Below are positions 40,752 to 49,642 of a DNA stretch of 64,000 bases, piece after piece. This stretch comes from Streptomyces sp. NBC_00091 (GTDB taxonomy: Bacteria; Actinomycetota; Actinomycetes; Streptomycetales; Streptomycetaceae): NCBI RefSeq assembly GCF_026343185.1, contig NZ_JAPEMA010000002.1, positions 62,001-126,000 on the forward strand, in the 5' to 3' direction. Each line of letters begins with the position of its first letter. Position 1 is the stretch's first letter. A program made the translations under genes and the position numbers. The notes beneath the pieces are model-generated. The model saw only the letters and a list, made by a program, of their open reading frames with translations. It did no database searches and had not been told where the DNA came from.

Positions 40752-42725
40752 GTGGAACAACTGACGGGGGAGGACCCCGCGCACATAGGCCCGTACCGCC
40801 TGATCGCCCGCCTCGGCGCGGGCGGGATGGGACTGGTCTACCTGGGTCGCTCCGACCTGGGACGTACGGTCGCCGTCAAGGTCGTCCAAACGGAACATGC
40901 CCAGCACCCCGAGTTCCGCAGGCGGTTTTCACGCGAGGTGGCCGCGGCCCGGCGGGTAGGCGGAGCCTGGACGGCCGACGTCCTGGACGCCGATACCGAG
41001 GCCGCCGTGCCGTGGGTGGCTACCCAGTACATCCCGGGGCCCGACCTGACCACCGTCGTGGCCCAGGACTTCGGGCCGTTGCCCGAGCAGTCGGTCCGCA
41101 CCCTCGCCAACCGCCTCGCCCTCGCCCTGCAGGCCGTGCACGAGGCGGGCCTGATCCACCGTGACCTCAAGCCGTCCAATGTCCTGATCACCGTGGACGG
41201 TCCTCGCGTCATCGACTTCGGCATCGCGCGGGCGATGGACAGCCTGGCCGGGGACAGCCTGCACACCCGCACCGGCATGCTGATCGGCTCGCCCGGATTC
41301 ATGTCACCGGAGCAGGTCCGCGGCCTCGAACTCACCCCGGCGTCCGACGTGTTCTGTCTGGGTGCGCTCCTCGTCTACGCCGCCACCGGGCGCCTCCTGT
41401 TCGGCGCCACGGAGAGCGGCCTGAACGCGCACCTCTTCCGGATCGCCGAGGAGGAGGCGGACCTGACCGGGGTACCGGATTCGCTCGTCGATCTCGTACG
41501 GGCATGTCTGCACAAGGATCCGGCCAAGCGGCCCGCCCCTCAGGAGGTTGCCTCGCGCACGGCGACCGACCAGGCCGGTGAGTGGCTGCCGGGGGCGGTA
41601 CTGGCCCAGCTCGGCCGCCGTGCCGCTCATCTGCTGGACTATGCCCCTGCCGCACCCCCTGGTGCACCCGTCGCACGGCTGGACCCGCGCGTCCAACCTG
41701 CCCGGCCGACGCCCTCGCCGCCCGCGTACGTCCCGACGGCCCCCGCGCACTCCGGCACCTCCCCCGGCTTCGGCGCGCCCCCGGCCTCGCCGCCCGGAGT
41801 CCGGGGCACACCCACGCCCCCAGCCCACCTCCCGGACCCGGAGGCCCCCCTTCCCCGGCGCTGGTGGGGCCTGTCGGCGCTCGCTCTGGCTCAGCTGGTC
41901 GTGCTGATCGATGCGACGTTCTCCAATATGGTGATGCTGTGGAACGGTGCCGGCGGGGATCTGGGGCTTCCCCTCGACGGCGTGAAGGTGACATCCACCG
42001 TCTACCTGGACGTGATCCCCATCGCCTACGTGCTGGCCTTCGTCGGGCTGCTGCTGTTCGGCGCCCGCATCGCGGACCTCATGGGCCGCAAGAGGATGCT
42101 GGTGGTCGGCCTGGTGGGGTTCGCGGCGGCCGCCGCCCTTGGCGGCATGGCGACTTCTTCCGGCATGGGGATCGCGGGCCGCGCTCTGCAGGGCGCCTGC
42201 GCCGCGCTGGTCTCGTCGTCCGCCCCGGTCCTGGTATCCACCTCCTTCACCGACCCGCAGGAACGCCGCAAGGCATTCGGGATCTACGTCGCGATCGCGG
42301 GTGGTGGCCCGGCGCTCGGCTTGCTGGCGTTCTGGTTGCTGCTGCCCATGAGCGGCTGGCGTTGGTGCCTGTTTGCCGGAATCCCCTTCGCCGTGATCGC
42401 CGTGATCGCAGCGGCGGCCCTGGTGCACGACCGTCCGGGTCGCATCGGCGTTCGCTTCGACGGGCGCGGGGTGCTGCTCGGCGCCGGCGGCATCGCCGGA
42501 GTCAGCGGGGCCGTTCCGCACTTCACAGGCATCGTCATGCTGCTTCCGACCGCCGTCATCCTGCTCGCGGCCTACGTGTGGTGGCAGACCAGGACGACCG
42601 GAGCTCTGGCTTCGCCGTCCGGCGTCAAAGCCCAGGCACACGTCGGATACTTCCTCGCGATCGCCCTGGCCAACATCGGCGCCTTCGCCCTGCTCGTAGC
42701 CGCCCTGGAACACCCCTACTTCTAG
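40752..42725 (+). CDS. Ser/Thr protein kinase fused to a truncated MFS transporter
   Basis: The protein has 657 residues from GTG 40752. The kinase domain (about 14-285) is complete: GAGGMG (22-27), Lys43, HRDLKPSN (136-143), DFG (155-157) and GSPGFMSPEQ (179-188). A Pro-rich linker (298-368) follows. The rest is a DHA2-type MFS: motif LIDATFSN in helix 1, motif A ADLMGRKRM near 441-449, then helices to about residue 652, roughly nine of the usual fourteen. The frame ends TAGTAG exactly where the opposite-strand GNAT gene also ends, so the MFS was cut by a rearrangement. A kinase fused to a transporter is uncommon; it may sense or control its own transport. Confidence 0.85.
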   Translation: MEQLTGEDPAHIGPYRLIARLGAGGMGLVYLGRSDLGRTVAVKVVQTEHAQHPEFRRRFSREVAAARRVGGAWTADVLDADTEAAVPWVATQYIPGPDLTTVVAQDFGPLPEQSVRTLANRLALALQAVHEAGLIHRDLKPSNVLITVDGPRVIDFGIARAMDSLAGDSLHTRTGMLIGSPGFMSPEQVRGLELTPASDVFCLGALLVYAATGRLLFGATESGLNAHLFRIAEEEADLTGVPDSLVDLVRACLHKDPAKRPAPQEVASRTATDQAGEWLPGAVLAQLGRRAAHLLDYAPAAPPGAPVARLDPRVQPARPTPSPPAYVPTAPAHSGTSPGFGAPPASPPGVRGTPTPPAHLPDPEAPLPRRWWGLSALALAQLVVLIDATFSNMVMLWNGAGGDLGLPLDGVKVTSTVYLDVIPIAYVLAFVGLLLFGARIADLMGRKRMLVVGLVGFAAAAALGGMATSSGMGIAGRALQGACAALVSSSAPVLVSTSFTDPQERRKAFGIYVAIAGGGPALGLLAFWLLLPMSGWRWCLFAGIPFAVIAVIAAAALVHDRPGRIGVRFDGRGVLLGAGGIAGVSGAVPHFTGIVMLLPTAVILLAAYVWWQTRTTGALASPSGVKAQAHVGYFLAIALANIGAFALLVAALEHPYF

Positions 42726-42736
42726 TAGTGCTTTGT

Positions 42737-43216
42737 TCAGTTCTTCGACTTCGCCCACAGTTGGGTCGTGCCGACGGATGGAGCACAGGGCGACCCCGGC
42801 CATATTTTCCCATCCCAAGCAGCCCGCCAGCAGGTCGGGTCGGCAGTGGCAAGGAAGCTCTCGAACGTCCGCCTCTGGGTGAAGGCAGCACCTGCATACG
42901 AATCGACGACCGTCTTCCAGGCCGTGCGGTAGTTGCTTGGATCGACCGCACCGATCCGGATGCCGGCCGGCAATGGCTTTTCGTCGGGAAGCTGTCGGAG
43001 ATCGGCCAGTTCCAGCTCTACCAGGCTGAAGACACGCCGGTATCCGGTTTTGAACAGCAGCGCGAGCTCGCCGGTTTGCCTCGCAACGCGGATGCCCGGG
43101 GTCGTCCCGTCGAGTTTTCGCTCCAGCCACCGGTCGACGGCGGGGGCCGGTCGTCGGCGAACAGGTCGAGGCGGCTCGTAGGGCCGGGAAGAGCTCGGAG
43201 TGTCGGATCGATTCAC
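42737..43216 (-). pseudogene. GNAT acetyltransferase, frameshifted and truncated
   Basis: The minus-strand reading RIGAVDPSNYRTAWKTVVDS, FTQRRTFESFLATADPTCWR matches the N-terminal half of GNAT acetyltransferases. At about 42800 (GATGGGAAAAT) one extra base shifts the frame; the proper continuation is AWDGENMAGVALCSIRRHDP followed by TVGEVEELN. The acetyl-CoA loop expected next is absent because homology ends at about 42737, where the kinase-MFS gene from the other side also stops. The gene lost its 3' half at that junction and separately gained a frameshift. Confidence 0.75.
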
Positions 43217-43279
43217 CTTCGCGGAAGCCGGACCGCACGATGGCGCTCCCGGCCCTCTCCCGCCGCCTGCTCGTTCGGT

Positions 43280-44728
43280 CTAACGAAGCGGGCGCGTGTG
43301 CCGGGTACGGGCGGTCAGGCAGCCGAGGTGGTCGGCTGTGACCGGGGCGCCCTCGGCGGTGTTCCGGTCGTAGGTGACCTTCCTGACGTCCACGGGGCGT
43401 GCGCCGACCGCGACGTCGAGGTACGCGTCGTGTCCGGGGACGACCTGGCGCCGGGCGCCGGGCAGGGCGGCGGCCAGGGTCGCCGCGTCGTCCTCGCGCC
43501 CGGGTGCGTACCGGATCATGGCCGGCCCTGCCGGACGGACCTGCGGCGCCGATGCCGAGGTGTCGGCGACGACGAACCCGCCCGCCCGCAAGGCCGCCGC
43601 CGTGCCCGCCTCGTCCACCCGGACCTTGATTCCGGCAGGGTTGGTGGGCGCCGGCGTCTGGGGGACGGGCTGGATCCGCCGGTCCCCGGTGAGCGGCCGG
43701 TCCGCCGCCAGTGCCTCCCACAGGGCACGGGAGCGCTCCTCGTGCCAGACCAGGGTGGAACCCACGCCCGGGACGCGGTGGTCGAACAGCCGGATCGGGA
43801 CGGTGGCGAACTCGGTGTGTGAGCGGTTCAGCCGGCCCAGCGTGACCCCGATGTGGACCAGATCGGCCAGGCCGGTGCCCTGGCCGGTCCGTACCGATCT
43901 GAGGAGGGTGCGTGCGGTGCGGGCCGTCTCGACGGGATCGGCCAGGGCGCCCTCGAGGGTGAGCCGGGTCAGCAGGTCCGAGACGGCGCGCTGCTGACGC
44001 CGCACCCGCCCCAGGTCGCCGGGCCGTTCGATGTGCCGGGCGCGGACGTAGCGCAGCGCGCCGTTGCCGTCGGCGTGGTGGATGCCCGGTGTCAGGTCGA
44101 GTCCGGAGTTCTCGTCCCTCAGCGGCTTGTCGGTGCACAGCGTCGCCCCGCCGAGCCCGTTGACGGCCTGTTCGAATCCGGTGAAACCCGTTTCGAGGTA
44201 GTGGTCGATGTGCAGCCCGGTGACCTTCTCCACGGTCTTGACCGTCAGGGGGCCGCCACCGCGGGCGTACGCGCCGTTGATCTTGCCGTGGGCCCCGCTG
44301 CCGTCGGCGTACTCGACGTAGGAGTCCCGGGGGACCGACACCACGCTGGCGCGGCGGCCGTCCCGCGACAGGTGCAGGAGCATCATCACGTCGGTGCAGT
44401 TGCAGCCCTTGCCCCCGACGTGCAGCCGCTCCTTCTCCGCCTTCGACAGGCCGGCGCGGCTGTCGATACCGACGACCAGGATGTTCGTACCCGTACCCGT
44501 CCCCTGATCGGAGGGGCCGGCCGGGGTACCCGCCCATGCGGCGCCGGAGACCAGCGTGGTGACCAGGGCCAGTGCGGTCGCGAGACGGAGCAACGCCCAC
44601 TCCAAGGGTGGTCGGGGCGGACCGGCGCGGCGGCGCGGGGCCGGTCCACTGATCGAAGCCAGACGATAGCGGCCGTGCCCCTCCCGAGGCCGCCTACACG
44701 CCGGAGGCTGCTCCTGACGGGGCGGCAT
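43280..44728 (-). CDS. LytR-CpsA-Psr (LCP) family cell-wall ligase
   Basis: The protein has up to 482 residues; ATG 44728 overlaps the 3' end of the upstream gene, and a shorter start is possible. After a TM anchor (about 45-68) the LCP domain shows NILVVGIDSRAG, VVSVPRDSYVEY, GKINGAYARGG and RYVRARHIERPGDLGRVRRQ (the Arg-rich pyrophosphate-binding motif). A LytR_C domain follows (IKVRVDEAGTAAALRAGGF). LCP proteins transfer glycopolymers from lipid carriers to peptidoglycan outside the membrane. Confidence 0.9.
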   Translation of the reverse strand: MPPRQEQPPACRRPREGHGRYRLASISGPAPRRRAGPPRPPLEWALLRLATALALVTTLVSGAAWAGTPAGPSDQGTGTGTNILVVGIDSRAGLSKAEKERLHVGGKGCNCTDVMMLLHLSRDGRRASVVSVPRDSYVEYADGSGAHGKINGAYARGGGPLTVKTVEKVTGLHIDHYLETGFTGFEQAVNGLGGATLCTDKPLRDENSGLDLTPGIHHADGNGALRYVRARHIERPGDLGRVRRQQRAVSDLLTRLTLEGALADPVETARTARTLLRSVRTGQGTGLADLVHIGVTLGRLNRSHTEFATVPIRLFDHRVPGVGSTLVWHEERSRALWEALAADRPLTGDRRIQPVPQTPAPTNPAGIKVRVDEAGTAAALRAGGFVVADTSASAPQVRPAGPAMIRYAPGREDDAATLAAALPGARRQVVPGHDAYLDVAVGARPVDVRKVTYDRNTAEGAPVTADHLGCLTARTRHTRPLR

Positions 44729-46289
44729 CGGCCCCGTAGTGGAGTGCCAGGTTGTCGACGGCGGGCCGCTCCCGCCCGGCCGGCCCGCGGGCGAAGGCGC
44801 GCAGCACGTTCTCCGTGACGGTCCGGGTGAACGCGCCGGCCGCCTCGTCCAGCCCGTGGTTGGCCTTCTGACCGCCCGGGCCGCTCGCGCCGAGCGCCTC
44901 CACCCAGCGCATGGTCCCCGTCGCGAACAGCCCGGCGCCGGACGGCAGGGAGGCGTACACGGTGTCCGCGTACGAGGCCCGCCCCTTGCACACCACCGGC
45001 GAGTGCGCCAGCACCTCGATCGGCCGCGGGGTGGGATACCTCAGGTCCACCCGGTCGTACTCGACCCCCACCAGATGCGCGAAGGACCGGCCCCGGGCCG
45101 CCCCGGTGCCGGCCAGCAGCCAGTGGTCCGGCCGGGTCACCACATAGGGGGCGTCGACCGGATACCCGTCGTAGATCACCCCCAGCAGGCTGCTCTCCGG
45201 CTCCGGAGCGGGCCGGCGCCGGAAGTCGTTCGTCGGCGGCAGACCGCGCAGGAAACCCGGATCCTTGGCGTAGTCGTCCTTGTAGCAGACGACGACCCGG
45301 TCGGCGCCGGCCGCGGACTCCTCGAACCGCACGCGCCGGTAACAGCAGTTCGCCCCGAACACCGCCAGGTTCATGCCGAGATCCCGGGCCCCGGTCACCG
45401 CACGGCGCTGCTCAGGGCTCCAGTACTCGTCGTGCCCCGGCGCGAGCAGTGCCACCGCGCCGTCCAGCAGCCCGTGGTGGCGGGCCACGTCGATGCCCGT
45501 CGCATAGGCCAGCGGTACGCCGATCCGCTCGGCCAGCGCGAGCAGCGGCGCCTCGTACGTCAGGAAGAGACCCGCCCCGTGCCCGCCCTGGTAGGGCCGG
45601 TCGAACGCGACGGCGAGCGAGCGCGACCCCTTCTTGCCGGTCGTCCCCTTGTACAGGTCCGCCCCGCCCCACCGGTTGTACGCCTGCCAGGTGGCGACCG
45701 CGTTGACGAAGACCGTCCGGCCCACCGCCGAGGCGGACCTCACCGTCACCGGTACGTACCGCTGCGCCCGTACCCCTCCCCCCACGGCGTCCAGCCGCAG
45801 CAGGTAACTGCCTTCCGGCCAGCCGGCGGTGTCGACCTCCGTCGTCTGCTTCCACTCGGCCCGCACCATCCGGGTGGCCGCATCGACCCGCGCCGCCGGC
45901 TGGAGCAGCCCGGGCACGGCGGGCGAACGCCACACCAGGCGGGCCCGGGCACCGCCGTACCAGCCCATGCGGTACGCGGAGACGGTGTAGGCGGCTGCGG
46001 TCGTGGACACCCGCAGGGCTAGCCTCTCGCCGGGCAGTACCGAGCTGCGGTCGGCGAACCCCTCCAGCGCGCCCGACGGCCCGGCGTGCGTGATCCGCCA
46101 GTCCGCGGCGCCGGTACGGAGGTTCTCGGCCCGGACATCGAAGGAGCCCGCGCCGTCCCGTGTCGCAGCGGCGGCGGCGGGCCGCACGCCCGCGACGGCG
46201 AACGCCGCCGCCAGCCCGAGCACCTGCCTGCGCGCAGGCCCGGCACCGCGCCGGAAGTCCGTCCGACCTCGTTCCTCGCCCGATCCCAC
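44694..46289 (-). CDS. N,N-dimethylformamidase-large-subunit-like secreted protein
   Basis: The protein has 531 residues. A twin-Arg signal (ARRQVLGLAAAF ... AAAAA) predicts Tat export. After a beta-sandwich region (VSAYRMGWYGGARARLVWRS) comes a DmfA2-like domain with VFVNAVATWQAYNRWGGADL, GVPLAYATGIDVARHHGLL, PGHDEYWSPEQRRAV and FGANCCYRRVRFE. Members of this family are widespread in actinobacteria, mostly without proven activity; the dimethylformamidase itself hydrolyses formamides. It overlaps the LCP gene by 35 bp and they may be co-transcribed. Confidence 0.82.
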   Translation of the reverse strand: MGSGEERGRTDFRRGAGPARRQVLGLAAAFAVAGVRPAAAAATRDGAGSFDVRAENLRTGAADWRITHAGPSGALEGFADRSSVLPGERLALRVSTTAAAYTVSAYRMGWYGGARARLVWRSPAVPGLLQPAARVDAATRMVRAEWKQTTEVDTAGWPEGSYLLRLDAVGGGVRAQRYVPVTVRSASAVGRTVFVNAVATWQAYNRWGGADLYKGTTGKKGSRSLAVAFDRPYQGGHGAGLFLTYEAPLLALAERIGVPLAYATGIDVARHHGLLDGAVALLAPGHDEYWSPEQRRAVTGARDLGMNLAVFGANCCYRRVRFEESAAGADRVVVCYKDDYAKDPGFLRGLPPTNDFRRRPAPEPESSLLGVIYDGYPVDAPYVVTRPDHWLLAGTGAARGRSFAHLVGVEYDRVDLRYPTPRPIEVLAHSPVVCKGRASYADTVYASLPSGAGLFATGTMRWVEALGASGPGGQKANHGLDEAAGAFTRTVTENVLRAFARGPAGRERPAVDNLALHYGADAAPSGAASGV

Positions 46290-46732
46290 GGCAACTCCTC
46301 ACCTGCAGGCAGCACAGCGGCTCCACCGGGCACGGGCGGCAGAAGGTCACGACCTTGGATGGAGCCCGGACCGGCCCCGGCCACCGTACGGACTCCCGAC
46401 GGCACAGCGACTCCGACAGGCCGCAGCAGCGGCTCGGTCCCGGCCTCTGCCACCAGTCCGGCGAACGTGACCGACCGTCAGCCGGGGGAGGAAAGGGTTC
46501 AACTGCGCACGCCCAAGGCGCTGTGGACGTGCAGCGGCAGCCGGGACGGGGACACCAGCTCGGACGCGTGGGCGCCGACCAGTCTGTGTCGGGGCCGTTT
46601 GGTCTAGCCGCAAGCCGTTCGGCCGGTCCCGCCTGGCACGGTGCCGAGCGGCCTCGCAGGCTGCTGCTGACCGAATCCCGGACGATGCGTCACGGGTGCC
46701 CCGTGCTGGACCGCTGCGCCGCAAAGGGCTCA
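46290..46732. other. Intergenic, about 440 bp
   Basis: No gene is supported between the dimethylformamidase-like gene and the split hydrolase. The signal peptide and the first beta-strands expected before the hydrolase are not readable here, so that gene probably lost its 5' end. Confidence 0.4.
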
Positions 46733-47409
46733 GTGCAGTCAGGAGCTGACATTGCCGACCCCCACAGAGAAGTGCGGACCAGCTCGGTGACGTTCGACGT
46801 GCGCCACCCCGCCCCCGAGGGCGGAACTCTCAGCGTGCAGAAGGCGCTCGCCCGGGCGGGCATCGACACCTTCGCCCCCAGCCTGCTCGGCTACGGCCAC
46901 TCCACGCGGTTCGGCGACGGCCTGAACGATCCCGCCAACGCGAGCCTCAGGCCCTGCCTCCCGGACGGCACCTGCCCGCACCCCGAGGGGTGCGACCGCA
47001 CCCACAACCCGGTCATCTCCCCCCTCGATCAGCAGGGCACGTTGCTCCTGACCAATCCGCTGGGCGGGGAGCGGCGCGCGCACTCGAGCAGCGTCCGCTT
47101 CGCACGCACCGACGTCTGGGTCCGCGACATCCGCCAGGTCATCGACGATGCCATCGCGCGCGCGAAGCCGACGGACGGCAAGGTCGCCCTGGTCGGCCAG
47201 TCGCTTGGCGGGCAGCGCGTCGGGCGGACGCTGTACGCGGCCAATCCGGTCCTTCCCGGAAGCACCGACACCATCGCGAAGGTCAACCGTGTCGTGTCCC
47301 TGTCGTCGGCCTTCGGTGGACCGACCGAGGAGACGACGCCGCCGGGCGGCTTCGCCACGTTCCCGCTGTCGCTCAATCCTCGCCCGGGTCCGTCGGTGCT
47401 GCCGCCTGA
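46733..47409 (+). pseudogene. Alpha/beta hydrolase, 5' part (split by an IS)
   Basis: From about GTG 46733 the frame reads FDVRHPAPEGGTLSVQKALA, LARAGIDTFAPSLLGYGHST, then GKVALVGQSLGGQRVGRTLY with the nucleophile elbow GQSLGG, ending at LPPE where the insertion begins. The oxyanion-hole HG segment expected before FDVRHP is missing, so the 5' end is also damaged. Joined to the part at 48946, reading resumes in frame as PPERQAACTGRVIPGADDQV. The product was a secreted alpha/beta hydrolase of the PHB-depolymerase/lipase kind; the insertion destroys it. Confidence 0.85.
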
Positions 47410-47441
47410 GAGGGCGTTTTGTCCCTTGATTTCGGTCTATT

Positions 47442-47804
47442 TCAGGGCGTGTTTGGCCCCTGCCAGGGCCCCTCTACGGCGGCCCCGCAGTCGCTCGGGA
47501 GGTGCGCGACGACGAGCGCGGCGGCCGCTTGGGGCGTAGCCACCTCGCCGAGGATTTCGGCGTAGCCGGCGGCATACACCAAGTAAGTCTTCTCCCCGCC
47601 GGCTATGAAGGGAAGGTCGTTGCTCCACGGGAAGTCTGTGTTCCGGTGAAAGGTCAGGCAGCCGTGGCTCGGAAAGGGGAACAGCTGGCGCAGACGCAAC
47701 TCTGCGAACGCGGCTTCAATCACCTCAGGATCCCCGCGGCGGGCATCAGGGTGGCGCTCCAACAACATGCGCCAGGTCTTCTCGACCACGGTTTCCGTAC
47801 TCAT
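47442..47804 (-). CDS. DUF6193-family passenger protein inside the IS
   Basis: The protein has 120 residues from ATG 47804. It reads STETVVEKTWRMLLERHPDA, AFAELRLRQLFPFPSHGCLT, FHRNTDFPWSND, then YAEILGEVATPQAAAALVVA and HLPSDCG, matching the small DUF6193 domain that is common and lineage-specific in Streptomyces. Function is unknown. It ends 32 bp inside the left inverted repeat, so it is carried by the element rather than by the host hydrolase gene. Confidence 0.7.
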   Translation of the reverse strand: MSTETVVEKTWRMLLERHPDARRGDPEVIEAAFAELRLRQLFPFPSHGCLTFHRNTDFPWSNDLPFIAGGEKTYLVYAAGYAEILGEVATPQAAAALVVAHLPSDCGAAVEGPWQGPNTP

Positions 47805-47889
47805 GTCATCGATCATGCGCCGCGGCGCCTGCCAGAGCAACCCACAGCCCTTGCCCGCGGGTCGGTGTGCTGAAGTTTGCGGTGCGTCG

Positions 47890-48729
47890 TCAGGTGTCGC
47901 GCCATGTGCGTGTGGATTCGCCGGTGAGGCGGCGGGTCATGAGGTTGATCATCGCGAGGTGGATCATGGCTTCGGAGCGGTGCGGGTGGGCTTCGTAGTC
48001 ACGGGTGAGGCGGCGGTGGTTCATCAGCCAGCCCAGCGTTCTCTCAACGGTCCACCGACGGGGCAGGACGGAAAACCCCCTGGTGGCGGGGTCGCGGCGG
48101 ACGATGTGCATGTCGATGCCAAGGGTGGCTGCGTGCTCGACGAGGTGCTGGCGGTATCCGCCGTCAACCCAGGTCTTGCGGACGGTCGGATGGTCGGCGG
48201 CGACCCGTTCGATCAAGGTCTGGCCGGCGATGGAGTCCTGCACGCTCGCAGCGGTGACCAGGACCGCCAGGAGCAGGCCGACGGTGTCGATGCCGATGCT
48301 CCGCTTGCGGCCCACGATCTTCTTCCCGGCGTCGATGCCTTGCTCGCAGGCGGGGACGTTGGTGGACGTCTTGATGCTCTGGGAGTCGATGACGCATGCG
48401 GTCGGTTCTTCCTCCCGGCCTTCCTGCCTGCGGACTTGGCGTCGCAAGAGCGTGTTGAGCTGGTCGAAGACGCCTTCTTCCTGCCAGCGGGCGAAGTAGG
48501 CGTAGACGGTGTTCCAGTGCGGGTAGTCGTGCGGGAGGTAGCGCCAGGGGATCCCGGTGCGGTTCACGTAGAGCACCGCGTCCAGCAGGCTCCGCAGGTC
48601 GTGGTCGGGCGGCCGGCCGATGTCCAGGCCGCGGCCGCGGCGCTCGGATCGCCAGGCGGTCAGGACCGGCTCGACCAGCTCCCACCGGGCATCAGACAGA
48701 TCGCTGGGGTATCGGCGGCGTTCAGGCAT
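47890..48729 (-). CDS. IS5-family transposase, intact
   Basis: The protein has 279 residues with a single open frame. An N-terminal DUF4096-like part (YPSDLSDARWELVEPVLTAW, GIPWRYLPHDYPHWNTVYAY) precedes the DDE domain: CVIDSQSIKTS (first Asp), TWVDGGYRQHLVEH (second Asp) and RRWTVERTLGWLMNHRRLTR (Glu). All catalytic residues are present, so it may be active. It catalyses cut-and-paste movement of the element that disrupts the hydrolase gene. Confidence 0.93.
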   Translation of the reverse strand: MPERRRYPSDLSDARWELVEPVLTAWRSERRGRGLDIGRPPDHDLRSLLDAVLYVNRTGIPWRYLPHDYPHWNTVYAYFARWQEEGVFDQLNTLLRRQVRRQEGREEEPTACVIDSQSIKTSTNVPACEQGIDAGKKIVGRKRSIGIDTVGLLLAVLVTAASVQDSIAGQTLIERVAADHPTVRKTWVDGGYRQHLVEHAATLGIDMHIVRRDPATRGFSVLPRRWTVERTLGWLMNHRRLTRDYEAHPHRSEAMIHLAMINLMTRRLTGESTRTWRDT

Positions 48730-48945
48730 GATTCCGGGCTACCCAGCCGGTCCCGGCGCTCGGACCGGCGCCCGAAGCACACGGCGCACAATCCGGCGTC
48801 CTGGGATGAAACAGGAGCAGGCAGACCAAGACACCCGCCTGACAGCCACTTCCGCATCATGAATCACAGCAACCTCAGCAGCCCCGACTGCCTGCAAGGC
48901 CATACCGGCATAAAAGACTGCAGTAAGGAGCTAAACGCCCTCTGA

Positions 48946-49474
48946 GCGCCAGGCCGCCTGCACAGGGCGGGTCATCCCAGGCGCCGATGACCAGGTCTGG
49001 GAGCAGACCCTGGAGCAGGACCCCGTGGGGCGCGACTGGGGAGGGGACGACTCCGGCAACCCGACCGGCCTCAATCGCTACCCGACGTTCTCCAGCTACG
49101 GCTGGAACACCACCGTCGCGGGGCAGCTGACCCCACCCACGCTGGTCATCCACGGTCTCGACGACCAGAACGCGGGCGCGCCGCCGGCCAACGCACCCGC
49201 CATCTTCAATGCCCTCCCGGCATCGATGACGAACAAGGTGCTGGTCCAGGTGAACTGCGCGAGCCACGGCCTGCTGATCGAGGGCTGCTCCGGCCCGCGC
49301 TGCACTCCGGAATCAGGAACGCCCTACGGCGGACGGCCCGGCGAACCCTGGGCCGGCCCCCACGCCACGTTCAAGGCGGCACTGATCGAGTGGATCAGGA
49401 CCGGAACCTTCGACGGCGCCGCGAACGGCCGGTTCGTCGTCGACACGAGTGGGGTGGCGCGCTCCGGCACGTAG
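48946..49474 (+). pseudogene. Alpha/beta hydrolase, 3' part
   Basis: The frame continues from the 5' part after the insertion: RQAACTGRVIPGADDQVWEQ, YPTFSSYGWNTTVAGQLTPP, TLVIHGLDDQN (catalytic Asp strand) and VNCASHGLLIEGCSG (catalytic His), ending at TAG 49474. It therefore holds the acid and base of the triad while the nucleophile is in the 5' part. On its own it has no start signal and should not be translated. Confidence 0.85.
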
Positions 49475-49642
49475 GGCGGCTCATGGGCCTGTGGAAGGGC
49501 ACCGCTCGGGTCTCACCACGGGCGATCGTCACCGGCGTGGGTACGTCCCGGCCGACCAAAGGCTGCGCGGCGGCCGGCGAAGCGCCGACCGCCCCGAAAG
49601 TGAGGGCAGCCAGAACGCTGCCCGTCAGACCCGTCAGACCCG

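Larger units (their letters stand above)
47410..48942. mobile_element. Complete IS5-type element with a passenger gene and TGA target duplication
   Basis: Terminal inverted repeats start GAGGGCGTTT at 47410 and, inverted, at 48942. The direct repeat TGA flanks the element (47407-47409 and 48943-48945), in the context CTGAG on both sides, as expected for the TNA-type targets of several IS5 subgroups. Removing the element plus one TGA restores the hydrolase frame exactly. It contains an intact transposase (47890-48729) and, downstream of it on the same strand, a DUF6193 gene (47442-47804). At 1533 bp it is longer than a one-gene IS5 element, which is usually about 0.9 kb. Confidence 0.88.

Noticed and set aside
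41304..44600. A 1098-codon minus-strand open frame
   Set aside because: It runs through the antisense of the kinase-MFS gene and out of frame through the LCP gene. Only the short acetyltransferase continuation is meaningful.
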